NCBI GenBank assembly: GCA_044358835.1 | Contig: JBIKNF010000014.1 | Span: forward strand, 1-33,544 | DNA from: JAJTHC01 sp044358835 | GTDB lineage: Bacteria > Cyanobacteriota > Vampirovibrionia > Vampirovibrionales > JAJTHC01 | Direction: 5' to 3' | DNA length: 33,544 bases | Part shown: piece by piece, positions 14,703 to 23,757 of the stretch | Layout of the letters: each line of letters opens with the position of its first letter | How positions within the stretch are numbered: position 1 is the stretch's first letter | Position numbers and translations under genes: made by a program | The notes under the pieces: generated by a model | Databases searched by the model: none | Told to the model about the DNA's origin: nothing | The model's input: the letters and a program-made list of their open reading frames with translations, nothing else

Positions 14703-16394
14703 TTAAGTCTTATTCGGTAAAATTTTAAGATGCCGTTCAGGTTCGGCGCCGACGGAAAGGGAAATCAGGTTGAACTTTTCCACATGATCGTGCTGTAAAC
14801 GGCGAATATAGGACCGCCGAGGCTCCAGTTCAAAAGAAGACTGCGTATTCAACACGATTTGAATGCCCGCTTCCACTTCTTGAATCGCCGATTCAATTTC
14901 ATCATGCTGAGGCGAACTGGCATCGGCTTCCACCGCGGAGTTTGCCCATGCGGTACGGCTATTTTCTTCGCCTACGCTTAAACGCAGTTGATCCAAAATA
15001 TTCTGCCCGAGTTCAGTCGCTTCAAGGGCTTCTCGCAAAGCACGCTGAATCTGCGGAATCGTGTTGGTTTTGGTGTAAAAACACGGCACTTCAAAATCAG
15101 TGGCCAAGCGTAATATCTTGGCTCCAGGGCGGGCGTGCCCTCGCAGGGCAAGCACGGCGTGGGCTTCGTGCATTTGAAGCGTCAAACGAATGACGTGTTG
15201 TAGGTTCAGACGCTCTAAAATGCGTTCCACAAAACTTTTGGTCACCGCATATAAAAAGACGTTGAAGCACTGCACGTTTTCCTGCTGAATGGGCTTATGC
15301 ACCAGCACCGCTTCCTGCGGAGACGCCGTTTTCATGCCGCCTTCTGGGTTGATTGGATCCATTAACTGCTTGACTTGGGTGCTTAATATCTTAACACTAC
15401 CGTCTTCAGCGGTCTTTCGAATTTCGGGGTTGACGGCAAAGCCTCGAAGCATGTCGTCCACGGTTTTGCCAACGTCTAAGTAAACGGCAAAGGTGTTTTT
15501 GTCTCGCAGTTCAATGGCCACATCAAAGGTAGGGGGGTTTTCTCGTTCTAAAATGGTTTTTTGTGTCGCCCGTCGGCGCGCTTCTTCATCGCCCAGGGTG
15601 ACGCTTTGAATACCGCCAATCAAATCGCTGAGTACAGGGTTTTTAATGAGGTTTTCAAGTTTCGTTCCATGCGCGGTGGCAATTAAACTCACGCCTCGTT
15701 CGGCAATGGTGCGCGCTGCTTGTGCTTCGGCTTCAGTGCCTATTTCGTCAATCACAATGACTTCAGGCATATGATTTTCAACCGCTTCAATCATCACGCT
15801 TTGCTGTTGCAAGGGGGTTTTTACTTGCATTCTTCGGGCGCGCCCCACCACAGGGTGTGGAATGTCTCCATCTCCTGCAATTTCATTAGATGTGTCCACA
15901 ATCACTACGCGCTTGCGGTGTTCATTGGCAATGACTTTGGCAATTTCACGAAGCTTGGTTGTTTTGCCCACTCCAGGGCGCCCCAATAACAGAATGCTTT
16001 TACCGCTTGCCACAATATCTGCAATGGGGGCAATGGTGCCAAGTAATACGCGCCCGACGCGACAGGTCAAGCCGACAACGTCGTTTTGGCGGTTGCGAAT
16101 GGCACTAATGCGGTGCAGGGTCCGCGCAATGCCTGAACGGTTGTCGTCTGAAAAAGGGCTGATGTTTTCTAGAATATGGGCGATGTCTTCAGGGGTGACG
16201 GGGTTTGTGCCAATGTCTCGAAACGAACCGTCTAAGAAGCGTACTTCGGCGGGGCGTCCCAAATCCAAGACGATTTCAACCAGTGAATGCAGTTCTTCTT
16301 CATGAATAGCCGACTGAATGCCTTGAGGCAAAATAGCCAGTAAAAGTTTGGTTTCGTTTAGGTTTTCAGCGTCGTTTGGCGTGTGTGGATTCAA
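14703..16394 (-). CDS. Ycf45-like AAA+ ATPase with C-terminal R3H domain
   Basis: This 563-residue protein combines a SpoIIIAA/Ycf45-type P-loop ATPase with an R3H nucleic-acid-binding domain, a pairing I know from cyanobacteria and their relatives. Walker A is GRPGVGKTT (138-146) and Walker B EVIVIDEIGTEAE has D216 and E217. The R3H region is at the C terminus (about 524-550) with RRLQHDH carrying the Arg-x3-His signature. The start is TTG at 16392-16394, supported by AAGGAAGG six bases upstream. A role on single-stranded DNA or RNA is inferred from the R3H domain; the precise function is not established to my knowledge. A minus-strand TATACT near 16450 is a possible -10. It lies directly upstream of rnpB on the same strand but rnpB has its own promoter. 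Confidence 0.85.
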   Translation of the reverse strand: MNPHTPNDAENLNETKLLLAILPQGIQSAIHEEELHSLVEIVLDLGRPAEVRFLDGSFRDIGTNPVTPEDIAHILENISPFSDDNRSGIARTLHRISAIRNRQNDVVGLTCRVGRVLLGTIAPIADIVASGKSILLLGRPGVGKTTKLREIAKVIANEHRKRVVIVDTSNEIAGDGDIPHPVVGRARRMQVKTPLQQQSVMIEAVENHMPEVIVIDEIGTEAEAQAARTIAERGVSLIATAHGTKLENLIKNPVLSDLIGGIQSVTLGDEEARRRATQKTILERENPPTFDVAIELRDKNTFAVYLDVGKTVDDMLRGFAVNPEIRKTAEDGSVKILSTQVKQLMDPINPEGGMKTASPQEAVLVHKPIQQENVQCFNVFLYAVTKSFVERILERLNLQHVIRLTLQMHEAHAVLALRGHARPGAKILRLATDFEVPCFYTKTNTIPQIQRALREALEATELGQNILDQLRLSVGEENSRTAWANSAVEADASSPQHDEIESAIQEVEAGIQIVLNTQSSFELEPRRSYIRRLQHDHVEKFNLISLSVGAEPERHLKILPNKT

Positions 16395-16497
16395 CTTGAG
16401 CCTTCCTTTTCAACTAACCCATGGCTTTTTGACAAGAGCCTACTTTAGTAGTATAGCGAATTTTGCACTAATGTTCTAGTGTTTTATGAACAAAAAC

Positions 16498-16537
16498 GAA
16501 ACACAAAACAAACAAGAGACTGATGAAGCCTCTTGTT
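16498..16537 (-). terminator. terminator of the EF-hand gene
   Basis: On the minus strand AACAAGAG (16530-16537) pairs with CTCTTGTT (16511-16518), with an 11-base loop, followed by a T-rich tail. It lies about 25 bases after the EF-hand gene stop. Confidence 0.6.
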
Positions 16538-16562
16538 ACGGTGGTTTTAAAAATGGCTAAAT

Positions 16563-17486
16563 TTAAACGATGGGTAAGCCATCAACGACAGTTTCAGGTT
16601 CGCGCAAGGAGGCCAGCACTTCCGCTGAAAAGCCATAATCGTTATCATCAGCGGTTGAAGTTGTAGGCGAGGTAAGGCTTGTCGCATCAAGGCCGAATAA
16701 TTTTAGTAGGGCTAGTATTTCAGGTGGTAGAGTGCTTGTTTCAGCAGGTGGCGAAGCAGGCGTGTCTTCTAACGTACTTGATGTGGTTACATCAATACCT
16801 AAACTAGAAAGTAAAGCGACGATATCACTAGAATCTGTGATTGAGTTAGTTGTTGAAAGATCTGTACCAATTAAATCACTTGATTCATCCTCTTCAAGGC
16901 TTTTGGCGTATTTTTCTTCAAAACCTAAGCCAAATTCAGTATCTAGTCCAGCATTTGTTCCCAAGGCCACGTTGCGATTGTAGATGCGAACGTTTGCTGT
17001 ACCAGGGTCTTCATTCGCTTCTGTAGCCCATTGAGTTTTAATTTTATTAGATTCTGCTTGGGTAATAACACCATCGGCGTTTTTATCCATTCCTAGTAAT
17101 GCACGACTGTATTCCGCCGCACTCAACGTGCCGTCAGGCCCAGCGACAACCGCCCATAATGCTTGAGCGAGTTTAGCACTTCCTATGTTGGTTTTTACCT
17201 TGCCTGTTAAGCCGTCGGATTGTTTGAATTCGTTGAAGTCTAGCACGCTGTCTTGGTTGGCGTCCCACTGGGTAATGAAGTCGGTGGCTTGAATGTCTAA
17301 GCTGTTTTTTTGAAGTTTAAAGGAAGGGGCATTAGAACCCGCTTTTTGCAATCCCGACGCAGGGCGCCCCCAATACAAGGCCAAGGGATCTACATTACCA
17401 GCGGTTGTTTTAGTTGTTGTTTTTTTGGGTGTCCCAAAATTTAATGAACCGCTCCAGTAATTGCTCACGGAATTAATGCTACTCAT
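16563..17486 (-). CDS. EF-hand calcium-binding protein
   Basis: This 307-residue protein has two complete EF-hand loops: D75-A-N-Q-D-S-V-L-D-F-N-E86 and D134-K-N-A-D-G-V-I-T-Q-A-E145. A partial third loop lies between them (GPDGTLSAAEYS) and lacks the first Asp. The N-terminal 50 residues are Thr/Ser/Gly rich and disordered, without a classical signal peptide. The second half is acidic and Ser/Thr/Pro rich, so it is low-complexity. The start has AAAAAAGGA 8 bases upstream. Calcium sensing or buffering, possibly on a secreted or surface structure, is inference. It stands as a single gene with its own terminator, between folK and the R3H ATPase. Confidence 0.8.
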   Translation of the reverse strand: MSSINSVSNYWSGSLNFGTPKKTTTKTTAGNVDPLALYWGRPASGLQKAGSNAPSFKLQKNSLDIQATDFITQWDANQDSVLDFNEFKQSDGLTGKVKTNIGSAKLAQALWAVVAGPDGTLSAAEYSRALLGMDKNADGVITQAESNKIKTQWATEANEDPGTANVRIYNRNVALGTNAGLDTEFGLGFEEKYAKSLEEDESSDLIGTDLSTTNSITDSSDIVALLSSLGIDVTTSSTLEDTPASPPAETSTLPPEILALLKLFGLDATSLTSPTTSTADDNDYGFSAEVLASLREPETVVDGLPIV

Positions 17487-17668
17487 GTTTTAAATCCTTT
17501 TTTCTCTATTGACTAAATTTAATAGATCATATGCCTTAGCTCTATGTGTTTAAATAAAGGCCATTCAACGGCACATCTTTCTTTTCTGTAACATATTGTT
17601 AGAAAGCGTGTTCAATTTAGGTGACCTTGTTGAACATATAAAGCAGTCCAAACAACCAGAACAACAGG

Positions 17669-18136
17669 TTAAACGGCTTTAAAAAGCAACTGGATGCTTT
17701 GTTTGAAAATAGGATGTTCCCAAGATGGAGCCAGTTCAAGCATGGGTTCCAACACAAACAGGCGTTCATGCAAACGCGGGTGCGGAATAATCAATTCAGG
17801 CGTATGAAGGATGAGATCTCCATAGAATAAAATATCAACATCCAAGGGGCGGGGTGCATGATGAAGGCGATCTTTTTCAGGCAAGCGCCCGGCTTGTGTT
17901 TCTAGCCACTGGCAAAAGTCATGCAATGCGTTGAGGCTTAGCGTGGTGTGAAGTTCTAGCACACCATTTAAAAAATCAGGCGAACCTTCAGGGCAATCCA
18001 TGGGGGAACTGGTGTACCACTGACTTTGCCTAAGCTGTTGAATATGCGGATGCGCTTTGAGTGAATCAACCGCATGGTTTAATTGAGCTTTTGGGTTATT
18101 AAGATTAGAGCCTAGCCCTAAAAATACGATAGGCAT
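17669..18136 (-). CDS. folK: 2-amino-4-hydroxy-6-hydroxymethyldihydropteridine pyrophosphokinase
   Basis: HPPK transfers pyrophosphate from ATP to the pterin precursor in folate synthesis. The 155-residue product has the N-terminal FLGLGSNLNNP, the YTSSPMDCPEGSPDFLNGVLEL block and the signature APRPLDVDILFYGD, followed by IIPHPRLHERLFVLEPM. All conserved motifs are present and the length is typical. No folB or folP is adjacent. It is divergent from the amino acid dehydrogenase gene, with a 93-base shared upstream region. Confidence 0.93.
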   Translation of the reverse strand: MPIVFLGLGSNLNNPKAQLNHAVDSLKAHPHIQQLRQSQWYTSSPMDCPEGSPDFLNGVLELHTTLSLNALHDFCQWLETQAGRLPEKDRLHHAPRPLDVDILFYGDLILHTPELIIPHPRLHERLFVLEPMLELAPSWEHPIFKQSIQLLFKAV

Positions 18137-18160
18137 TTTTTATTTGGCAATCACTTTTGT

Positions 18161-18190
18161 TTGTCGTAAGCTAAAGGTGTACTTTAGATT
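18161..18190 (+). promoter_or_regulatory. candidate promoter of the Leu-type dehydrogenase gene
   Basis: TTGTCG (18161-18166), 18 bases, TAGATT (18185-18190). Each matches four of six consensus bases. Confidence 0.4.
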
Positions 18191-18229
18191 GTACCATGTC
18201 CATCAGTAGCCCATGGAGAGAGCGATAGC

Positions 18230-19297
18230 ATGAAGGCTTTATTTGAACAATTACAGGCCTTAGGGCACGAAGGCGTTTTTGTGGTGCAAGACGAAGAAAC
18301 AGGCTTGAACGGTTTTATTGCCCTACATAATACAACATTAGGCCCCGGCTTGGGCGGGTGCCGTATGATGCATTACCCCACAGAAGACGCCGCGCTTGAA
18401 GATGTTTTAAAGCTTTCAGAAGCCATGACGTATAAAAACGCGTTGGCAGGCCTGCCCTATGGCGGGGGTAAAGGCGTTATTTGGCTCAAAGAAGGGCAAG
18501 CTAAAACGCCTGAACTCGTGCAAGCCATGGCCAGACGAATCAATACCCTAAGAGGCGCCTACTACACCGCCACAGATATTGGTTCCACCAGTGCGGACAT
18601 GGAACTCATGAAAGAAGTGACGCCTTACGTTTCGGCCTTGCCTCCTGAAAAAGGAGGCTTGGGCGATTCAGCAATTTTAACGGGCTTGGGTGTTTTTCAA
18701 GGCATGAAATCCGCCGTGGCTTATAAGCACGGCCAAGAAAGCTTAGAAGGCTTAACTATTGCCCTTCAAGGGGCGGGCAAGGTGGCTTACCACTTGTTGA
18801 CCCATTTAAAAAGGGAATATGAGCATGCTCATTTTAACGTCATACTTTCAGACACCTACGCCCCCGCAGTAGCGCGTTGTGTGGAACTTTTTCCTCAACT
18901 TAAGGTGGTAGAACCTCATGAAATATGGCAGGTTAAGGCAGACATTCTTTCCCCAAACGCGATTGGTGGAACGCTCACCCCGCAAGTCATTGCACAAACG
19001 CAGGCCACCGTCATTGCGGGGGGTGCGAATAACCCATTAGCCACTCACGCCTTAGCGAATGACATTCAGCAAAAAGGCATTTTATTTGCCCCTGATTTTG
19101 CCATTAACTCAGGAGGCGTCATTGTACTTTCAACTGAGCTGGCCCAAGGCACCTTGCAAGAAGCCATCGAAAAAACCCATGCCATTTATGAAACAGCCCA
19201 ACGTATTTTTAAAGTGGCTGAAGAACGTCAAATCAACACGTTAGAAGCCGCCATTACCCTTGCTAAAGAACGTATTGAACAAGCCTGTAAACGTTAA
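18230..19297 (+). CDS. Glu/Leu/Phe/Val dehydrogenase, leucine dehydrogenase type
   Basis: This 355-residue NAD-dependent amino acid dehydrogenase most likely converts leucine or other branched-chain amino acids reversibly to 2-oxoacids and ammonia. The substrate and catalytic region shows GPGLGGCRMMHYP, K69 in MTYKNALAGLPYGGGKG, catalytic K81 and D116 in TATDIGST, all in the order of leucine dehydrogenase. The Rossmann motif is ALQGAGKVAYHL (about 178-189), with A in place of the usual final G. The size is that of leucine rather than glutamate dehydrogenase (about 420). GGAGAG precedes the ATG. It is a single gene with its own promoter. Phenylalanine or valine as substrate cannot be excluded. 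Confidence 0.85.
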   Translation: MKALFEQLQALGHEGVFVVQDEETGLNGFIALHNTTLGPGLGGCRMMHYPTEDAALEDVLKLSEAMTYKNALAGLPYGGGKGVIWLKEGQAKTPELVQAMARRINTLRGAYYTATDIGSTSADMELMKEVTPYVSALPPEKGGLGDSAILTGLGVFQGMKSAVAYKHGQESLEGLTIALQGAGKVAYHLLTHLKREYEHAHFNVILSDTYAPAVARCVELFPQLKVVEPHEIWQVKADILSPNAIGGTLTPQVIAQTQATVIAGGANNPLATHALANDIQQKGILFAPDFAINSGGVIVLSTELAQGTLQEAIEKTHAIYETAQRIFKVAEERQINTLEAAITLAKERIEQACKR

Positions 19298-19321
19298 GGA
19301 ACTTCGCTTGGCCTAGGGGTT

Positions 19322-19350
19322 TTGTCTTTTACGTGGGTGTATGTTAAAAT
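19322..19350 (+). promoter_or_regulatory. promoter of the EnvC-like gene
   Basis: TTGTCT (19322-19327), 17 bases, TAAAAT (19345-19350) preceded by TGT, an extended -10. Hexamers and spacing are identical to the mazG promoter. Confidence 0.6.
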
Positions 19351-19389
19351 AAACTAGTTTTGTGATGGTCTTTCCTGTGAGGCACTTCA

Positions 19390-20568
19390 TTGTATCTGTT
19401 TAGTCCCAGTTTAAATAGAATTTCGCCTATTGCATTCGTGAAGCCTATGGGCTTGGTGCCTATTTTAATGGTGGCATTGTTCGTTTTACCTTGCCTTTCG
19501 CCACTGTTGCCCCAAGCTCCTGCGGTGAATAAAGTCTTGCTGAAGGAAAAGAAACAAACATTGGACCAAAAACGCGTGAGCTTTCGTCAAAAACGTGCCG
19601 AAAAATTGCGTTATGTGCGTTATCATCAAGACAGACTCATTACCAAACAAATTGAACTTTCTCGCACCCAACGAGCCTTAGAAAATCAAGAAACGCAACT
19701 CAATTCAACCACTACATCCATTCAATACCTGCAACGAGATTTAGATGGTACTATTGGTAAAGCCACGCGTTTGGGCAAGCTAATGGGTGTGCGAATTCGA
19801 CAGTGGTTCAAAGGCGGACGCGTGAGCATGGTGCAACAGGTCTTGTCTTCTGAAAATGTTTCGGACATGGTGGACACCCTCTATTTTCAGGAACGTATAC
19901 TTAGTCAAGATGCCCGCATTTTCAATGCCCTTAAACGTGAAGCAAACGCCCTAAAAGCCAAGCAACGTTCATTGTTAAACGAACGTGAAAAGAAAGCCCA
20001 GTCTATAGGGCAGATTCGCCGATTAAAAAATAATCTTTACGCCCAAAAAGCGGAAGAAGAACGCATGAAGCAACGCTACGCCAGTGATGCCGAATATTAC
20101 GAAAAAAGAGAACGCGAATTATTGGCAGAATCTCTCAAAATTGAAGAACTCTTAAGAGGGTATGTTCGTGGGGTTAGGGGTTCTACGGGTCGCTTTAGTT
20201 GGCCTTTGTTAGGGCGTATTACGTCTGCCTTTGGTTTTCGGATTCACCCTATTCATCGTAAACGTTTGAATCACACGGGCTTGGATATTTCCCGCCCGAC
20301 GGGGACGCCGATTAAAGCATCTGACGGAGGGCGCGTGGTGATGGCCGGCTGGTACGGCGGTTACGGCAAGTGTATTATTATCAATCACGGTAAGGGCCAT
20401 GCCACGTTGTACGGTCATTTGTCTCGCATTGGGGTGTCTCGTGGAAGTAACGTGGGCAAGGGGCAAACGATTGGAGCCGTGGGATCCACAGGCTATTCTA
20501 CGGGGGCGCACTTGCATTTTGAAGTACGTATCAATGGAAGGCCCGTCAACCCTCAACGTTATTTGTAA
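19390..20568 (+). CDS. EnvC-like murein hydrolase activator (coiled coil + M23/LytM)
   Basis: This 392-residue protein starts with TTG, supported by GTGAGG upstream. It has an N-terminal hydrophobic segment (about 20-42) that anchors or exports it, a long coiled coil (about 50-255) and a C-terminal LytM/M23 domain (about 268-392). The zinc and catalytic positions are all present: H295 and D299 in HTGLDIS, H343 in YGHLS and H374/H376 in HLHFEV, so it may itself cut peptidoglycan, unlike true EnvC and NlpD, which are degenerate activators. The architecture points to a role in septal peptidoglycan splitting. It is a single gene, convergent with the ABC-F gene. Confidence 0.87.
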   Translation: MYLFSPSLNRISPIAFVKPMGLVPILMVALFVLPCLSPLLPQAPAVNKVLLKEKKQTLDQKRVSFRQKRAEKLRYVRYHQDRLITKQIELSRTQRALENQETQLNSTTTSIQYLQRDLDGTIGKATRLGKLMGVRIRQWFKGGRVSMVQQVLSSENVSDMVDTLYFQERILSQDARIFNALKREANALKAKQRSLLNEREKKAQSIGQIRRLKNNLYAQKAEEERMKQRYASDAEYYEKRERELLAESLKIEELLRGYVRGVRGSTGRFSWPLLGRITSAFGFRIHPIHRKRLNHTGLDISRPTGTPIKASDGGRVVMAGWYGGYGKCIIINHGKGHATLYGHLSRIGVSRGSNVGKGQTIGAVGSTGYSTGAHLHFEVRINGRPVNPQRYL

Positions 20569-20598
20569 TAGCGTTTTTTCTAAATAAAACGATTCGCT

Positions 20599-22551
20599 TC
20601 AATTTGAATTCAGCGCTTCGATCTCTTCACTCAAGAGTTCCCAGTGCGCTTCTTCGCCCGAAAGTTTTAACTGAAGGGCTTCTAAGGTCTGGCCCATCCT
20701 GTCCAACGCCAAGTAATCATTCGCCACACGCGGATGCGCCATTTCTTCCATCAAGGCGTCTCGTTCTTGTGTAAGGGCATCCACCGATTTTTCGACCGCT
20801 TTGAGTTGCTTTTGCAGTGCTTTCAGCTGGCGCCGCTGCGCTTTGGAATCGCCGCCCCCGTCGCTACTTGAACTTGAAGTCGTGTTCGCCGTAGGTTTAA
20901 TGCCTGCATTTTTACGAGACTGCATCAACAACAGGTTTCGCTTTTCAAGGTATTGATCGTAGGTGCCTTCAAAGGTAATGAGCCTACCGTGGTCAAACTC
21001 CCAAATTTGGGTGGCCAGACTTTGAATAAAGTAGCGATCGTGAGAAATACACAGAACGGTGCCTTGGTAGGCGCGAATGGCTGATTCTACGGCTTCTTGT
21101 GCGGGGGTGTCTAGGTGATTGGTGGGTTCGTCTAAGAGCAGGGTATTTGGGCCACCCACCATCAGCTTTGCCATGGCAAGGCGTCCCTTTTCGCCCCCGC
21201 TAATGACGTCCACCTTTTTGAAGACTTGATCTGCCGTAAAGAGAAACCGCCCTAAAATGCCCCGTATTTCGGATTGATGCGTCGGGGGCATGGCTTCTTC
21301 AAGTGTTTCAAACACGGTTTTTTCTGGATCTAAAATCTGTAATTGATGCTGGGCATAATAGCCCAATTCAACCCGATTGCCAAATTGAATGGTGCCTGAA
21401 TCGGGCGTTTCAAGCCCCATTAGCAGTTTGAATAACGTGGTTTTACCACAGCCGTTTGCCCCTAAAATAAACACCCGCTGGGGGGCATCTTTGGTCCATT
21501 CTAGGGTGGCCGAAACATCAGAAAAGAGTTGATGTTCTTTCTGTTGCCCAAAGGCTTTGGCGATTTTGTGAATTTCGAGCACTTCACGCCCACTGGGATT
21601 GCTTAAGGGAAATTGAAAATGCAGACGCTTCAATTCTGCTTGAGGCGCTTCAATCCGTTCGATTTTAGCCAACTGTTTTTCACGACTTTTGGCTTGGGTG
21701 CTTTTGGTGGCACTGGCTCTAAAACGTTCAACAAAGGCCATTTGTGCTTTTAGATTTTTTTCTTGCCTGTCTGCAGCGGCTTGCTGTAATTCACGATTTC
21801 GTTCTCGTTCTTCCACATAATAACTATAGTTACCGCCGTACAGTGTTAGCTGCCCACGCTCAAGTTCCGCGATTTCGGTGACGACTTCATCTAAAAAGCG
21901 ACGGTCGTGAGAAACCACCAGTAAACCGCCTGGGTATTCACGCAAAAACCCTTCCAGCCATTGGCAGGCTTCCATGTCCAAGTGATTGGTGGGTTCATCC
22001 ATTAAAATAACATCGGCGCCTTGCAACAGCACTTTAGCTAGGTTGATTCGCATTTGCCAGCCCCCGCTGAACTTGTGCACGGGGCGTTCTAGTTCATGCA
22101 AGCCAAAGCCCAAGCCAGTAACCATGCGACTAATTTTGGCATCGAGTTCTTTGGCCCCCAAGCGATCAAGCGTTTCTTGCAAGGTGGCGATGCGGTTTAA
22201 GGCATCGTCATAGGCGTTGCCTTTAAGGTGTTCCAACTCACTCAACAATTGAACTTCTTCGGCTTTTGCGTCGTTGACTTCAGTAAACACGCTATACAAC
22301 TCTTCTTGTAAGGTATAGGCGGGGTTGAGTTCGGGGTTTTGCGTCAAGCAACGAATCCGCACATTGGGCAGACGGCTCACTTCGCCTTCGCTGGGGGTAA
22401 GTTCACCCATCAGGCATTTAAGCAACGTGGATTTGCCCCCCCCATTGGCCCCAACTAAGCCTAGTCGGCTATGGGCGGTAATTTTTAGGGAAACCTCTTT
22501 CAGCACTTGGTGTGAACCAAAATAGACAGACACATTTTGAGCTTGGAGCAT
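20599..22551 (-). CDS. ABC-F family ATPase (Uup/YheS-like)
   Basis: This 650-residue soluble protein has two ABC domains and no transmembrane part, the ABC-F arrangement that acts on ribosomes rather than transport. Domain 1 has Walker A GANGGGKST (34-42), signature FSGGWQ (161-166) and Walker B with E186. Domain 2 has GANGCGKTT (364-372), SGGEKG (451-456) and DEPTNHLD with E475. The charged helical linker between them (about 245-305) is the P-site tRNA-interacting motif region. A C-terminal coiled coil (about 575-650) after a Ser/Thr/Gly spacer is like the DNA-binding tail of Uup. Housekeeping or Uup-type is more likely than antibiotic resistance, but this is not proven. The ribosome site is weak. 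Confidence 0.9.
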   Translation of the reverse strand: MLQAQNVSVYFGSHQVLKEVSLKITAHSRLGLVGANGGGKSTLLKCLMGELTPSEGEVSRLPNVRIRCLTQNPELNPAYTLQEELYSVFTEVNDAKAEEVQLLSELEHLKGNAYDDALNRIATLQETLDRLGAKELDAKISRMVTGLGFGLHELERPVHKFSGGWQMRINLAKVLLQGADVILMDEPTNHLDMEACQWLEGFLREYPGGLLVVSHDRRFLDEVVTEIAELERGQLTLYGGNYSYYVEERERNRELQQAAADRQEKNLKAQMAFVERFRASATKSTQAKSREKQLAKIERIEAPQAELKRLHFQFPLSNPSGREVLEIHKIAKAFGQQKEHQLFSDVSATLEWTKDAPQRVFILGANGCGKTTLFKLLMGLETPDSGTIQFGNRVELGYYAQHQLQILDPEKTVFETLEEAMPPTHQSEIRGILGRFLFTADQVFKKVDVISGGEKGRLAMAKLMVGGPNTLLLDEPTNHLDTPAQEAVESAIRAYQGTVLCISHDRYFIQSLATQIWEFDHGRLITFEGTYDQYLEKRNLLLMQSRKNAGIKPTANTTSSSSSDGGGDSKAQRRQLKALQKQLKAVEKSVDALTQERDALMEEMAHPRVANDYLALDRMGQTLEALQLKLSGEEAHWELLSEEIEALNSN

Positions 22552-22684
22552 GGGGCATTTGATTCTTTCAGTCGTTTATGTGAGAACTCTATTTTACAAG
22601 ATACCATAAACACACTCATCTCGTTTAAAAGTTATGGGCACAACCAATCGACTTTCGAATTTATGATTTCTTCCGCAAAGGTTT

Positions 22685-22713
22685 TTGTCTAAATGAGGTG
22701 TTTGCGCTAAAAT
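22685..22713 (+). promoter_or_regulatory. mazG promoter
   Basis: TTGTCT (22685-22690), 17 bases, TAAAAT (22708-22713), about 33 bases before the mazG ATG. Confidence 0.6.
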
Positions 22714-22746
22714 AAGTAAATACTGTAAGCAAGAAGGTAGGGATGT

Positions 22747-23661
22747 ATGACAGGGCAAGCCTCAATTGAAACGGCTATGCAACACAAGCTCGATGCCCTT
22801 GAAGCGAAGCTTTCGCTTGAATTGAAAGGCGTGCAACAGGCGCTTGCGGTGGTTCAACAGCTTCGCAATCCTGAAGGGGGTTGCCCGTGGGATCTTGAGC
22901 AAACCCACCAGAGTTTGACGCCTTTTATGCTTGAAGAAGCCTACGAAGCGGTTGAAGCCATGCAAGCCTGCTCATCAGATTCAACCGCTTCCATTCATGC
23001 GCTTAAAGATGAATTAGGCGATGTGCTTTTACAAGTGTTATTGAATAGCCAAATCGCGCAAGATGCGGGGCATTTTAGCTTTCAAGACGTCTGCACCCAT
23101 TTGGCAGAAAAGTTGATTGAACGGCATCCGCACGTATTTAAGCCTGATTCTCACACGGCAGAAATCAATTCGCCAGAAGCGGTTACCTCGCAATGGCAGG
23201 CGATTAAAGCCCGTCAAGCCCCCCCGTCTTCTGAAGGTGTTGCGTCTGTTTTAGACGGCGTGCATAAAGGTCAAGCCGCGCTTGCGCGCGCGGGTAAAAT
23301 AAGCAAAAAAGCGGTTAAAGCCGGCTTTACTTGGCCTGATGATGAAACCCTGTGGGCGTGTGTGATGAGCGAATTCGACGAAATTAAGGCGGAAATGCAA
23401 GCCACGCCTCGCAACCCCCTTCGCTTGCAGGATGAAATGGGCGATGTATTTTTCGCCTGCGCAAGCCTTGCCAAACAAATTGGTGTAGAACCTGAAACGG
23501 CCTTGGTGCAAGCCACCGCAAAGTTTGAACAGCGCTTTCGCTACATGGAATCAATGATTTTGGCGGAAGGACGCGCCTTGGCTGATTTAGACTTCCCCAC
23601 GTGGGACGACTACTGGAATCGCGCCAAAGCCGAACTGCGCTCGTCAGGGGCGTGTCGTTAA
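22747..23661 (+). CDS. mazG: nucleoside triphosphate pyrophosphohydrolase MazG
   Basis: MazG hydrolyses NTPs and dNTPs to monophosphates, removing damaged nucleotides and lowering (p)ppGpp-related stress. The 304-residue protein has two tandem MazG domains. Domain 1 carries GGCPWDLEQTH, EEAYEAVEA (E63-E67) and DELGDVLLQV (E89, D92). Domain 2 has EFDEIKAE (about 209-216) and DEMGDVFFACASLAK (E230, D233). Both keep the ExxE...ExxD metal-binding set. AAGGTAGGG precedes the start; ATG 22743 is out of frame. About 35 residues before the first conserved motif look like an N-terminal helical extension. It sits 96 bases before the large nuclease gene. Confidence 0.93.
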   Translation: MTGQASIETAMQHKLDALEAKLSLELKGVQQALAVVQQLRNPEGGCPWDLEQTHQSLTPFMLEEAYEAVEAMQACSSDSTASIHALKDELGDVLLQVLLNSQIAQDAGHFSFQDVCTHLAEKLIERHPHVFKPDSHTAEINSPEAVTSQWQAIKARQAPPSSEGVASVLDGVHKGQAALARAGKISKKAVKAGFTWPDDETLWACVMSEFDEIKAEMQATPRNPLRLQDEMGDVFFACASLAKQIGVEPETALVQATAKFEQRFRYMESMILAEGRALADLDFPTWDDYWNRAKAELRSSGACR

Positions 23662-23757
23662 GGGTAAGGCCTTGTTCTGCGCACATTTTCTAGCATACAA
23701 TATCACCCAAGCTTCAACCACGATTCACTCACTCCATAAAGGTCATGCACGTTTAAT

